64,000 nucleotides of DNA from Triglochin maritima. Lineage: Eukaryota > Streptophyta > Magnoliopsida > Alismatales > Juncaginaceae. The stretch is taken from NCBI GenBank assembly GCA_963682175.1, contig OY821782.1, positions 24,511,741 through 24,575,740 on the forward strand, read 5' to 3'. The first letter of the stretch is position 1; the number at the start of each line of letters is the position of its first letter. Made by a program: the position numbers and the translations under genes. The notes below the pieces were generated by a model. The model was not told the origin of the DNA, did not search any database, and saw only the letters and a list, made by a program, of their open reading frames with translations. Of this stretch, positions 10,764 through 21,508 are shown one piece after another.

Positions 10764-11500
10764 AGTTGGGCCGAGCTCGAGTAGCTCAGGTCGCTACTCC
10801 CGGTTGTAGCAGGTGTGGACTTACGGGACATAATGACTTGGAATATGCTTATGCTCCAAGCGATACTGAGCATGCGAATGCGATGTATCAATAGCAGTTT
10901 TGTAATGACCTATAGAGTCACTCATACAACCAGAGATGACGAAACCACCCTAACTTCTCTTAGGGCCTAGCGAGGCCCACGGTCCGAGCTCACACGCTCA
11001 ACCTAAACCCCCACCTTATCACCCTCCACACCCATCGGCGATCTACCAACCCCTACATCGGAGGTCTCAGCCCCATACTCACCAAACTCGTCAAGCCTCA
11101 TCATTGGGTTATTTTAGTGAGACTCCACCCTAGTAGTTGTTTGACCCAAGGTTTTGCCATTAGAGAAGACCCTTCAAATGTTCACACAGATCACACAAAC
11201 ATGCTTGCACCCAAGAACACGTCAGTTTAAGCATGGGATGAACCCTCGGGGTAACCTGCTCGGGCCAGGCAAAATAGGTTGAAGATAGCCCTTCCCAACA
11301 TGTAAATGTTTCCTATACCTTGAGATCGTGAAGGATTGTGGACAACAATGTGGAAATGTCTATGGTTGACCTTATGTGTGACTCTCCCAAGGAGGGTTAC
11401 GAGTCTTGCCAGGAAACCATTCCTGAGACTCCCGTTGTCGATGACTTTGTCCCCAAGGAACCTTTCCTACATAGGTTGGCAAAGAAACGCGATGAGCAGT
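10764..11500 (+). pseudogene. Athila gag, zinc knuckle and C-terminal part
   Basis: Continues the gag interrupted at 9563. A CCHC-type zinc knuckle appears as CSRCGLTGHNDLEYA at about 10806-10850, the last cysteine replaced by tyrosine; in the intact copy it reads CSRCGRTGHLMEDC. The stretch to 11330 matches the corresponding minus-strand gag at 19600-19838, and GRIVDNNVE-like residues near 11330 mark the gag C-terminus. Multiple stops make it non-functional. Confidence 0.75.
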
Positions 11501-12250
11501 GAGACAAAATTGTTGAAGTACATAGACAGGTCAAGGTGAATATTCCATTGTTGGACGTTGTTCAGCAAATATCACCATATGTCAAGTTCCTTAAGGATCT
11601 TTGTACCCAAAAGAGGAGAACAAATGTCCCCAAAAAGGACCCCGGTTGTCCTACTATTTCATGTGTGATCAGTGACGTGATTATCTATCGAGGTTTGCTG
11701 GATTTGGGAGCATCAGTAAACCTTCTACCTTACTATGTGTATGTTAACCTCAGAATATGCAATGTTAAGCCTACTTGGACTACCCTCCAGTTGGCTAATA
11801 GAGCTGTCAAAATTCCACGTGGGAGTGTGGAGCGTGTTCTTATTAAAGTGGGTAAGTTCGTATTCCCAGTTATTTCATCGTCTTAGACACTTAACCTATG
11901 TCGAAATCACAAGGAGAAATTCCAGTGATGCTAGGGAGCCATTCCTCACGACATTTACTGCTTTAATCAATTGTTGCAATGGCTTATTGAGGTTGTCCTT
12001 TCGAAACCTCATGGCAGATTTCAACATCTTTACTCTTGGTAAGCCACCCGGTTCCTTCCACAATCCCGTTGACGCCAATCTCATTCAGGACAAGAATGAA
12101 ATTGAATCAATGGGCATGTTTGAGACTCATCGACATATTATTAAGGTCCATGATGACCAGGTTGCGAGTGAAGATGATCTTGAGGAATCTACCTCTAAGC
12201 CTTTTAATGAGGAGGCACACATCTGGGTGCTTGCTCTTCTTATTCCTTAG
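11501..12250 (+). pseudogene. Athila aspartic protease and linker, broken
   Basis: VKVNIPLLDVVQQISPY and FLKDLCTQKRRTNVPKK precede the protease core. The catalytic segment LLDLGASVNLLPY lies at about 11694-11730 and keeps the aspartate. The frame ends at a TAG at 11884-11886. The C-terminal part (ALINCCNGLLRLSF, FNIFTLGKPPGSF) follows in shifted frames up to 12250. The D-L-G-A-S form is usual in Athila proteases and is not a damage mark. Confidence 0.85.
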
Positions 12251-13024
12251 CCTTTGCGCCACTTGAGCTTAGTCTAGAATCCAACAATCATCGACCTACG
12301 GTCGAGCTTCAACTTCTCCCTGATAACCTCAAATACATCTTCTTGGGGGATAATGAGACCTTGCCACTCATTATCTCTTCTGATATTGCAAAAGAATAAG
12401 AAGCTGTCCTTAAGAAGTTGCTCCTGGAACAGAAGGAGAATATTGGGTGGTTCTTGAAGAATATTAATGGAATCAACCATAGTATTGTCCAGTATCGGAT
12501 CCACATGGAAGAGAATTCTAGGCCCCGTCGGGACCTACAACAAATGTTGAATCCTGTAAAGAAAGAAGTTGTCTGAAAGGTGGTTCTTAAGTTCTTGGAT
12601 CATGGTATAATATATCCCATTTATGATAGTTCCTGGGTGAGTCCTATCTATGTGATTCCTAAGAAGTCAGACATGATGATTGTTGAGAATGAACATAATG
12701 AGCTTTTACCAACACCCTGCAGAATGACTGGCGATTGCGTTGATAATCGTAAGCTTAATATGGCAACACGGAAAGATCATTTCCCATTGCCATTCATTGA
12801 TCAAATGTTGGAAAGGTGGGTCAGACATGAGTACTATTGTTTTCTCGATGGATACTCCATGTACAACTAAATTCCCATCACCCCCGAGGATCAAGAGAAA
12901 ACCACATTTACATGTCCCTTTGGCACGCTCGCTTAGCGTCGTATGCCCTTAAGGGTTATTTAATGCATCTACGACATTTCAAAGGTGTTTGATTAGTATC
13001 TTTTCCGATATAGTAAAGTGTGAT
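12251..13024 (+). pseudogene. Athila reverse transcriptase, 3'-truncated
   Basis: Linker residues homologous to the other copies (DNLKYIFLGDNETLPLI) lead into RT: RIHMEENSRPRRDLQQMLNP, PIYDSSWVSPIYVIPKK, NRKLNMATRKDHFPLPFIDQ and CFLDGYSMYN, typical of Athila. Later codons give KTTFTCPFGT and STTFQRCLISIFSD in shifted frames, so the sequence runs to just before the catalytic F-M-D-D box, which is missing. The break coincides with the start of an inverted LTR. Confidence 0.88.
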
Positions 13025-14597
13025 TGATATTTTATCAGCTCAAAACTGCAAGTACATGGCGTCAGTGAAGATGTACGCAGCAAGTACACGTCGTACCATG
13101 AGGAGTTGTGTGTCGTCGTTCCCACCATACTCAAATGGGAGAAAAAAGGATACGGAGAGGATTATGCTAAACTAACTAAACTACTAGGAATGAATCAACA
13201 AGATAACTAAAACCCCTTGGAGTGGTGGAGTGTAGAGGGGTGTGTGTGTGTGAGTGGGTGTTCAATGCAGTAAGACACAAGTGTAGTGTGTGTGGCATAA
13301 GTAGATGGTAGTGCGGAATCTAAGTTGAGGACACACAACACTACATGGAAACCATGAACATGCATATTTCACATAAAGTTTAGGTTGATTTTAGATTATC
13401 AAGCATGCATATTTCACCTAAGCATGCAACCTAAAATTTAGGTTGATTTCACAATAAGTACATTGTGTGGCCATTAGAACATCAATTAATCCTACCTACA
13501 ACCTAAATAATTCATGTGAATGTGAACAAAACATAGATCCATACATTTCACGTCAATTCGATACAAAGATAAACCTTTCCAAGCACCAATATAAACTCTA
13601 TATCTAGCATGAGACAAGTACCTAGTGTGGTCATTATCCCATCTAATACAAGTTTAAGCATGCTACAAGTATAGATCTACGTTAAGCACGTGAAAATTAC
13701 ACAAATAAGAAGAACCCATCACCACACAACACAATTTACATCACATCCACCCCAAATAGGGTGAATCTACTCTCTACTCATAACAATAACCATGGAAAGC
13801 AAGAAATCTACACTAAACATTGCAAGAATAGCAAACCAAATGAACCAACCAAATGTAAAAATACTTGAATAGAAAGAAAGCTAAAGAAGAGAGGAATTCA
13901 AATCTAACATTAGATTAATCAAAGAGTGAGATTGCAACCTTCATTCACCAACATTCCTTTGCTACCAAATTGGGTAAACTAAACCTATTCTAATAGAGGA
14001 AGGTGGAGAAGAGCTAAAGGTAGGAGAAACATTACTATTTATAGAAGAAAGGTAGGTGTATTTTAATCTGGAAGCAATCTGACGACTGTAATCAATTTCT
14101 CTATGATCTGGTGCACCAAATTAAGCAGGTTTGAGGCACGGGAGAAGTTGGGGTGGGTTGAACCAAATTAATCATCATCAGCCACTGGCGGATGATTTGT
14201 CTCAGATCCACCATGATTTTTTCAACAACTTAAGTTTTTCATTTCACACGTGGGGTCCACTCCAGCTCTGTTGGTTCGAGCCCATTTGGCCTTAATTTCC
14301 CAAATACTCTTCAAGATCACGATATTGAGCGATTTTTGCATCAAAAATGTTTTATTTTCATTCAGGTCCCTTCGGGGTCATCTGGGTCCTTCCTCCGTTG
14401 CAGATGAGTCCTTGAGCATGACAAACATGTCCAAGATGCTTCAATAAGGTCCTTTCTTTTTTCAATTCAGTCGTTTTCTCTTCCTTTCTCTTCTTTATTA
14501 CCTAAAACCAGAAACACATAAAAAATTTCGAGAAACACAAAATTGGGGTAAAATAAAGGATATATAGCATGTATGAAATGTATGATGATACTAATAA
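13025..14597 (-). repeat. Athila 3' LTR, subfamily 1
   Basis: Starts TGATATTTTATC with the inner-end phrase GCAAGTACATGGCGTC and ends with GGATATATAGCATG and the degraded terminus CTAATAAA where other copies have CTAATCA. Sense is minus. It contains the palindrome-like CCACTGGCGGATG (14182) seen in related LTRs. Confidence 0.82.
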
Positions 14598-16556
14598 AAT
14601 GCCCCAACAATTACCTTTTGCAAGTCCCAAGCAAAACAAAGAAAGTGAAAATACGAAAAGGGAAATCCTAACTCACTTTCATAGGAATTACGCTTGCACT
14701 TAGCACGCTCAACAAGACATTAAACCTCATTGTCTCCAAGGAAGAGTGGTGTCTCCTGAAGGTTTTCAGTGGATATACCACAAAATCCAAATATTTACGC
14801 ATTATTCATCCTAGCAACACGACTTAATGAACTTACTTTTGTCGATCATTGGACAAGCTAATCCTACGGACTGATTCTATTTATGTATCTCGTCCACACA
14901 CCTAGCACTGAGAACCATACATGTAGTTAATTAAGAACTTAAGTAAAAGATATGGGAAACCATAATATCCTAAAATGATATATTGTGTAAAGTCCATTAA
15001 GGTTCTTATTTGTATTTTTTCTCTTTCTTCCTCTATTTTCCTTTTTTCCTCTTTAGAGAGCAAGGAATTAAAACTGGTTGGTGTTTAATTCTCCTAGGGT
15101 CTGGTTTCATGCATCATTTCCTATGAGGACTTACACTATCATGTACACCTTCCCCCAAATCTCCACCTATGGTGAACCCTACCACCCGTGTCGCAGGAGT
15201 TCGGTCGGTGCATCTCAGTTCAGATGACGCATAAGTACCGAGTACTCGGTCCCCTCAGACCTAATTCCCCGAGTGATAAGAGACGTGCGAGAAGAGAGAA
15301 TCCCATACTCTACATATGAACCCAAATCTCTACAGTTAAGGTTTCACAACAGGAGTTTAAGGATCCCTAACTTCAAGAAACTTCCTTATAATAACAGGTA
15401 CAAATTCCTTCGACTCACCAGGTTCAGGGTGAACTTCTTTAATTGTTTGAGTACTAAAACACTATGATTGCTCTCTCCCCAAGGGAAAACCAGGGTGCAT
15501 CCTTACGACTACAGATGACCTAAACTTGGTGTACTAGATATCGTAATGCATCATGTTCAAGGTGATTCTAGGAGGTTCCATTTTACTTTGCCTCTCAACA
15601 GTTTTGCAAGTGTTGAACATACGCAAAACTCACAAAACTTTTTCTTTCGCAAACACATGAATGTTTTGAAAGAAATTGAAAATTTTAATGCACTAGGCAA
15701 GAAAAAGTAGGCAAGTAACCCAAGGATCATGGTATAGCAAGAAATATCAATGTAAATAGCAAGAAATTACAATCCAAAAAGGGCAACCCAAACATTACAC
15801 TAAACAATATGCCACTAGCAGATTGATACCCGCTACTAGCGGATTAGGTGTAGGCACAAGACCAAATCCACCGACCCGTCTGCCACTAGCGAATGACATT
15901 CTGCTACTTGCGGATGGATGTGGTGGTTGCGACCTGAAAAACACAAATAGTGTTTTCTAAGTTTAAGGAAATGTTAGATTGAGTTGGAATTGGTGATTTG
16001 AGCATGAGTAGTCTACGTATTGAAAGGATTAATTACAATAAATAATATGAGTCTGCATCAACAATGCACTTACCACACCACTGGGAGGACTTTAGATCTA
16101 TAAATGAATGGACAAAAATGTTCTAGAGACGCCAACAACATGTTCACCCATCAGGAGAAAATGGAGCGGCTGATGCGCCAAAGAATATGACACTAATGGG
16201 TTTTAGTCCACTACTGGTGGATGGGCTCCTGCGGGTGGTGTCTGGTTTCAGCTTGGACGTGAGTGTGGTTTGGTGGAGGTAGATAAGTGTGTTTTCGGTG
16301 GGTGGAGGAGACAAAACAAGGGAGAGGGGCTATAAATAGTTAGGGTTTTGTGTGGAAAGATTGTGGTCAAACCCCCAGACTTATTAATATAGAAAAATAT
16401 GTGCATTGGTACTTCGATTTTCATGTGGGTCATTTATTTGACCAAGTCAAATGTGCTCTTTAATCAATATTGCAACCTGAAGTGACCTGTCTCCCATAGT
16501 GTCTGCATGTTCATATTCGACAACTGCAATATTGTGGCGAGGTTCTTTTAAACAAC
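14598..16556 (-). other. Athila 3' untranslated region, no ORF
   Basis: No coding sequence is supported. 14600-15600 matches the 3' regions at 33543-34700 and 62005-63130, with shared phrases such as AAATCCTAACTCACTTTC, CTCCTGAAGG and GTGCGAGAAGAGAG. The paired stem-loops present in other copies are decayed here (14692-14742). Bases 15600-16390 carry CCACTAGCGG-type short repeats and little else; 16395-16556 is unassigned. Confidence 0.65.
16331..16339 (+). promoter_or_regulatory. TATA-like box antisense to the Athila element
   Basis: GGCTATAAATAGTTAGGGT on the plus strand, opposite to the minus-strand element around it. A related position near 36265 in another copy reads TTTAAATAGGTAGGG. 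It may be an antisense promoter in the Athila interior or simply AT-rich chance sequence. Not supported by an ORF downstream. Confidence 0.3.
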
Positions 16557-17592
16557 TGATTGACATCACATCATGCACACATTTGTGTATCATATCCTCT
16601 ATTTTGAACCTAAGCAATGCTATGTAATGAGTTTTATGTTTAAGTTTCAGGAATAAACATGTTTGAGAAGAAGAAACACAAAAATGACCAAAACGTGAGA
16701 AAAAGGATTGATCGGTGAGACTCATGGACCGATCTACAAGAGGGAAGGACCTGGATGCAAGCCAAGATTGGTGGTCATTCTCTCTACTTGGAGTAAGCCT
16801 TGGAGCAAAACTCAAGTGGAAAAGAATGCTACTTGTAATGTGAGTCATGTCAATAAAATAATTCTTCATAGTTTGTTTTAATGTTGTCTTTGTTTTAAGG
16901 CTTGCATGTTTAGCTTGTTTGTTTTCTTTATCTTAGTATAATTAGCATAATGTCTTTTTTCTTAATACAATTGTTAGTTTAATGACTAGTGAGTAGTTTC
17001 ATCCCCCTTTGGGGGTGGAGATGTTTATACATGTTATGAAGAATGGGATGAATGCTATCTTTTGCTTTATGTGATGAATGTAGGTGTATGCTTGTTTGAA
17101 TAAAAGAGAATACTTAACTTCATGGTTTCTACCATAATCACTAGGTACATCACATGCTTGTTTTGGTTCTCAATAACAAACTTGTTTATGCTCATGTTAA
17201 TCACATAGGTTAGTGATTTGGATGATAGGTCTTGCCACAACCATTTGGTAATTCCTATGCATAAAAACACAACCTACACTTGTGCCTTATTGAATGCATT
17301 CTTCACCACCTTATCACATGTGTACACACACTCCACCCATTGGGGGTCTTCCTTACTGAGTTTAATCTTGCTTTGCTAGATGCTTATTTTTCCTTTCATG
17401 ATTTTATCCTTCTTGTTGGTTAATTGTTTGTTTAGTGTAGCCTATAGTTTAGTGTAATCAAACTTCTTCTCCTCTTTATTCTCCACTTGATTTCCGAAAA
17501 ATCAGAGCTGACACACCTCCCGGTGGATCGACCCATACTTGCCCCGTCTTCACCGACTACCGTGCACTTGCGGTTAAACTTAATTTCAATCA
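16557..17592 (+). repeat. Solo LTR, Athila subfamily 2
   Basis: Begins TGATTGACATCACATCATGC and ends TTTCAATCA, matching the reverse complements of the LTRs at 54386-55746 and 60464-62004. It stands alone inside the 3' part of another element. ACAAC precedes it and ATAAC follows, a possible 5-bp target duplication with one change. This suggests LTR-LTR recombination after insertion. Confidence 0.75.
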
Positions 17593-17639
17593 ATAACAAT
17601 ATGTACAAATATGAAAACTCAACCATTCAAATGGTTTAG

Positions 17640-17880
17640 TGTGAGGGTGGTTTATGAAGAATCATAACCTCGTCGACTTCAGTTGTGCCCCCTCCAAGTA
17701 AGGTTTGAGGCGTTGTCCATAACTTTGAACACGTTCAAATTCCTTGGGTTCAGGATTTCAACTGCTTCATGAGGGAATATAGTTTGCATAATAAATGGGT
17801 CGGACTAGCGACTACAGAGCTTACCCGCAAACAGATGTAGTCGAAAGTTGTAGAATAATACCTTCTGCCTGACAGAAAGT
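17640..17880 (-). pseudogene. Athila integrase C-terminal fragment
   Basis: Read on the minus strand this segment matches the integrase tail of the copy at 36417-36620 (the LRSRW region and the closing [15 protein letters not shown] residues), but with stops. It is fused at about 17880 to the RT start, so the short ORF at 17821-18144 is a deletion chimera of RT and integrase tail, not a gene. Confidence 0.7.
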
Positions 17881-18480
17881 CGGTGTATTCTCGTTATGCC
17901 CATTTTCCACGTCAGTCATGCCAGACTTCTTCGAAACAACATGTACTGGACTTACCCACGAACTTTCCGAAATGGGATAGATTATACCATTTTCCAAGCA
18001 TTTAAGCACTTGCTTTGAGACTACCTCTTTAAGCACAATATTTATTCTTCGTCGTGCCTCTCGGCAAGGCCGAGTATCCTCTTCCATGTGGATCCGGTGT
18101 TGCACAATACTAGGCCTTATTCCCTTGATGTCCTTCAAGATCACCCGATAGCCTCTTTATTCTCCAAAATAACTGACTTAAAGGTAGCTTCCTGGTCTTT
18201 ATCAAGATCGGAAGCAATAATGAGTGGTAATGTCTCATTATCCCCCAAGAATACGTACTTTAGGTTATCGAGGAGTGGCTGAAGCTCAATTGCAGGTGGG
18301 TCCTTGTTCGATTCAAAGTTAATTTCATGTGGCTCAAGGGCCACAGGATAGGAAAAGTAGGCACCCATATGTGCCTCCTTATCAAGGAATTCAGATGCGA
18401 ATTCCTCAAGAACATCCTCGCTTACAACTTGTTGATTGCGCAAATCAAGAAAATGTCGATGAGACTCAAAATGCCCATTA
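17881..18480 (-). pseudogene. Athila RT N-terminal part and PR-RT linker
   Basis: Minus-strand frames give LDNLKYVFLGDNETLPLIIA, ENKEAIGWS, DIKGIRPSIVQHRIHMEED and then PISESSWVSPVHVVSKKSGM, the conserved entry into Athila RT. The sequence stops before the VCIDYRKLN palm motif, and what follows is integrase tail. A frame change occurs near 18141-18144, where two ORFs overlap. Confidence 0.85.
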
Positions 18481-19120
18481 ACTAAATCTCATCAGGGTCT
18501 TGAATGGGATTGGCTCTGACAAAATCGTCAAACGAACCAGGTTGCTTACATAAAGTTAAGATGTTGAAATTCGTAGTTTGATTTCCAAAAGACAACCTCA
18601 TCAAGCTGTTATGACAGTTAAGTAAAACATTATACGCCATCAAAAATGACCTCCAAAGGATCAATGGATTTGTCATTGTACACAAGTTAGGTATCCTGGA
18701 TAATAAAATCCATTGGAAATACGAACTCACTTACTTTGATAAGGACAACGTCTATGACACCTCGTGGAATTTGACCGACTTATCAGACAACTGAAGGGTA
18801 GTCCTTGTTGGATTTAGGTCACTAACTCCTAGGTTGACATAGACTGAATAAGGCAGGAGGTTCACAGATGCCCTCAAATCAAGTAAGGCTCTCTTGATAG
18901 GCACATTACCAATTACACAAGGAATAGTTGGATAACCAATGTTCTTCTACTTTACTTGTGCAGGTTTTCTCAGTATCGAACTTACATTGGCAGCCAAGAA
19001 GACTTTCATGGGGACATTTGTTTGCCTCTTCTGGGTGCATAGGTCCTCCTTAAGGAATTTGGCATACGGTGGCATTTGTTGAACAATAGAACGTTCACCT
19101 TAACTTACCGTAGTACCTCA
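18481..19120 (-). pseudogene. Athila aspartic protease, broken
   Basis: Minus-strand sequence matches the protease of the other Athila copies: an AFLNCHNSLMRLSFG-like C-terminal part at 18482-18730, the position of the catalytic triplet at about 18870 (reading D-L-R-A-S, so the glycine is lost), and the FLKED-CTQKRQTNVP lead-in near 19040. Stops interrupt it throughout. Confidence 0.75.
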
Positions 19121-19838
19121 ACAATCTTATCCCATTGCTCATCAATTTTGTTTACCAACCTATAAGGCTAGGCCTTGGGGAGATAAGTCTTCAGAAGGTT
19201 GAGACCAAGAATGAGTTCTTTGGGAGGCTCATGTCTCTTTTCTAGAGAGTCACTCATGGGTTTAGACGTAGGCAATTTCAACTTGATTATCCACCATCCC
19301 ACCCGATCTCAAAGTATGAACAACATTTGCATAATGGGGAGGATGGCTTTCCACATTGTTGACATAATGCCTACCCTGAGAAGGTTGACCCCTAGGATTG
19401 ACTTCAGGTTGACTTGGTAATTGACTATTTTCACGCTAACTTAGCTTTTGAGCAATTGCCTCACTTGCACTTCCAATGTTTTGACCGAAGTATTGGTGGT
19501 CGAAATCACGATTTGGGTGCTCTGTTTGAACGTGTGAAGGGTTTGCTCTAGAGTGGATACGTTTGGGTAAACCTACTATGGTGGAGTCTAACTAGAATAA
19601 CCCAATGACAAAGTCTGAGGACGTTGGTAAGTATGGGTCTCAGACCTTTGATGTAAGGGTTGGTCGGTCGCTGATGGGCGTGGAGGGTGATAAGGTGGGG
19701 GTTGGGGCTGAGAGTGCGATCTGTGACCATAGCCCTCACTAGGCCCCCAAGATAAGTTAGGGTGGTTTCGCCATCCCTAGTTGTAGGAGTGACTGTACGG
19801 GTCGTTACGGGGCCTTTGTTGATACATTGCACCCAACT
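19121..19838 (-). pseudogene. Athila gag C-terminal fragment
   Basis: Matches the plus-strand gag tail at 10870-11520 at the nucleotide level, including the region after the zinc knuckle. It carries the block that reads TTLTYLGGLVRAM in one frame. All frames contain stops. It ends at 19838, where plus-strand LTR sequence begins, so the zinc knuckle itself is lost. Confidence 0.7.
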
Positions 19839-20180
19839 GAAAATCCAGAGGGACCTAAGTGTAAAGAAAAATATGTTGGTTGCAAAAGTCCATAATCTCC
19901 TGAACCTGAAGAGTAATTCAACAATTAAGACCAAATGGGCTTGAACCAACAACTTTGGATGCATCCCACGTGTTAAATTGGTCAATTTAAGCTTGTGGTG
20001 AAATTTAGGGCAAATCAGACCCAAAAGATTTGCCATTGGTGGATCCAAATCATCTACTGGTGGATTATCTGGGTCCGTTTGACCCCCAATTTATCCAGTA
20101 GGTTGGGTTGTTAGGTCAGAGCACTAGTAGACATCTACATCTGTTCTAAGTCGTTCAATTGCACTCAGATTAATCCTGAC
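19839..20180 (+). repeat. Athila LTR, subfamily 1, left fragment
   Basis: Matches 6775-7147 of the LTR at 6623 (AGAGGGACCTAAGTGTAAAG through GATTAATCCTGAC) and resumes after the inserted element at 27507. The first ~200 bases of this LTR are missing. It is the host site of the young element at 20181-27501; its last five bases CTGAC are the target duplication. Confidence 0.88.
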
Positions 20181-21360
20181 TGATGTGAATTTTATTTATA
20201 CCGCAAGTGCACGGCGTCTATGAAGACGTGGCAAGTACGGGTCGAACACAAGGAGGGAGAGATTTCGTAGTTGATGTTATTTTCGATTAAGAGGAAGAAG
20301 GAGAGAAGAATCAATTGGGTTTTTAGGTTTTTTGAATTATAATTATCTAAAGCAAGAACAAGAACAAATAAACTAAAACAAGAACAAAGAGAGAAATCCG
20401 TTGGATGGAGGTTTAGATTTAGCTTTAGATCAGAGAATTACTGAAACTTATTGTAAATCATGTTAGTTATGAAGCATTACAAGATAAATGACTTAACATA
20501 AACTCAAGTAATCAAAATATACTAACCATGAACTTAAAATAATAACATGCAATTCATCTTCTCTAACCCTAATTCCATCACCTCCACCCTTTGGAAAGAG
20601 TTAGAAACTCATGGAGGGAGGAAGAGGAAGGGATCCTAGAGACATTAAAAGAAAAGAGAAACAAAACAAAATAAAACAGAAATTTATTACTAATGATCCA
20701 AGACCAAAGGTTCAAAGATGTGTTACATTCGTGCTACGAGGCTATTTATAGCCGATACAAAGGATACCAATACATAAAAGGAGAGTACACGCGTCAATAC
20801 AGGAGTGGCCAGAATTGGGACAAATACAGAGCAAGGGGGGCGGCGAATCCGCCGCCCAATACATGTGTGGTGCGGCGAATTCGCCGCCCATGTGAGTCTG
20901 ATTCGGTCCGGGTTTTGGCTGTGCGTTTATGGTATGATTTGATCCTCCTTTGCGCGTCTGGATGATTTCTTTCCAATCTCTTGAGCTTCGGATTAATTCC
21001 TTCCATTGTTGGAGATTTATAATTGATTTTTTTCTTTTGACTTTCTCCACACAATAACTTGGTCCTTTTATTTTGTAGTCAGGTCCTTGATATTTTGCAT
21101 TTAAGCCCCTGACTTTTTTTTGTGATTAGCTCCTTGAATGCTTTTGTGCTTGGATGCATTTCCATTTGAAACTCGATAAACTTGAACTTGTCTTTATGAT
21201 AGAAATGCATCTTTTGCACGCGTTTATGCTCGGGATGTGGGTAATTTGCATTCAGGTCCCTGTATTCTGTAAACAAGGCTAAACACATACCTTAGTAGCA
21301 TTTATTGAATTAAAAGCAATCTAAATGAAAGACATATGATGCAATGTATGCAATGCATCA
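20181..21360 (-). repeat. 3' LTR of young Athila-type element
   Basis: In sense (minus) direction starts TGATGCATTGCATACATTGC and ends AAATTCACATCA. It is 1180 bp, the same length as its partner and almost identical to it. It carries the palindromes at 20838-20857 and 20872-20887 and a TATA box at 20743-20750. Confidence 0.96.
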
Positions 21361-21378
21361 AATACCCCCACACCTAGA

Positions 21379-21399
21379 TTTTGCTAGTCCCTAGCAAAA
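21379..21399 (-). other. Inverted repeat beside the polypurine tract
   Basis: Arms TTTTGCTAG and CTAGCAAAA form a 9-bp stem around a 3-base loop, a few bases inside the 3' polypurine tract. Shorter forms of the same repeat occur at 62024-62044 and, decayed, at 14617, 33555 and 55755. Confidence 0.75.
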
Positions 21400-21456
21400 C
21401 AGAATATAAGAAAAATAAAAACAGGGAAATCCTAACTCACTTTCGTAGGAATCACG

Positions 21457-21477
21457 GTTGCACTTAGCATGTGCAAC
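21457..21477 (-). other. Conserved stem-loop A
   Basis: Arms GTTGCAC and GTGCAAC with a 7-base loop. The same element is at 33658-33678 and 62106-62126; at 55858-55878 the end pair becomes a G-U wobble in the sense RNA. It sits 11 bases from stem-loop B, and the pair recurs together. Confidence 0.75.
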
Positions 21478-21488
21478 AAGCCTTTAAA

Positions 21489-21508
21489 CCTCCTTGTTGC
21501 CAAGGAGG
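21489..21508 (-). other. Conserved stem-loop B with GCAA loop on sense strand
   Basis: Arms CCTCCTTG and CAAGGAGG, an 8-bp perfect stem. On the sense (minus) strand the four-base loop is GCAA, a GNRA tetraloop. The copy at 33690-33709 has one pair changed on both arms (C-G to T-A), which keeps pairing. 62138-62157 is identical; 55890-55909 has one mismatch. Confidence 0.75.

Larger units (their letters stand above)
6623..13024 (+). mobile_element. Degenerate Athila-like element (Ty3/gypsy), plus strand
   Basis: An LTR of subfamily 1 (starting TGATAAGTAGCATATCAT), a leader, gag, protease and part of RT occur in the order of an Athila element and in one direction. RT motifs (PIYDSSWVSPIYVIPKK, CFLDGYSMYN) are Athila-type. 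The copy is riddled with stops, is split by a LINE insertion at 9564-10754, and stops within the RT palm at 13024, where an oppositely oriented LTR begins. RNase H, integrase and its own 3' LTR are missing. A primer binding site could not be recognised. Confidence 0.85.
13025..19838 (-). mobile_element. Truncated Athila element, minus strand
   Basis: 3' LTR at 13025-14597, a long 3' region, an integrase tail, part of RT, protease and the C-terminal half of gag follow in order on the minus strand. The middle of pol is deleted: RT codons at about 17880 join directly to the integrase tail. The 5' part from the gag zinc knuckle onward, the leader and the 5' LTR are missing; the copy ends at 19838 against a plus-strand LTR piece. 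A probable solo LTR of subfamily 2 sits inside at 16557-17592. Confidence 0.82.

Noticed and set aside
20693..20965. 90-codon ORF found twice (also 26834-27106) as a conserved gene
   Set aside because: Both lie at the same place in the two LTRs, antisense to the element; identity reflects LTR duplication.
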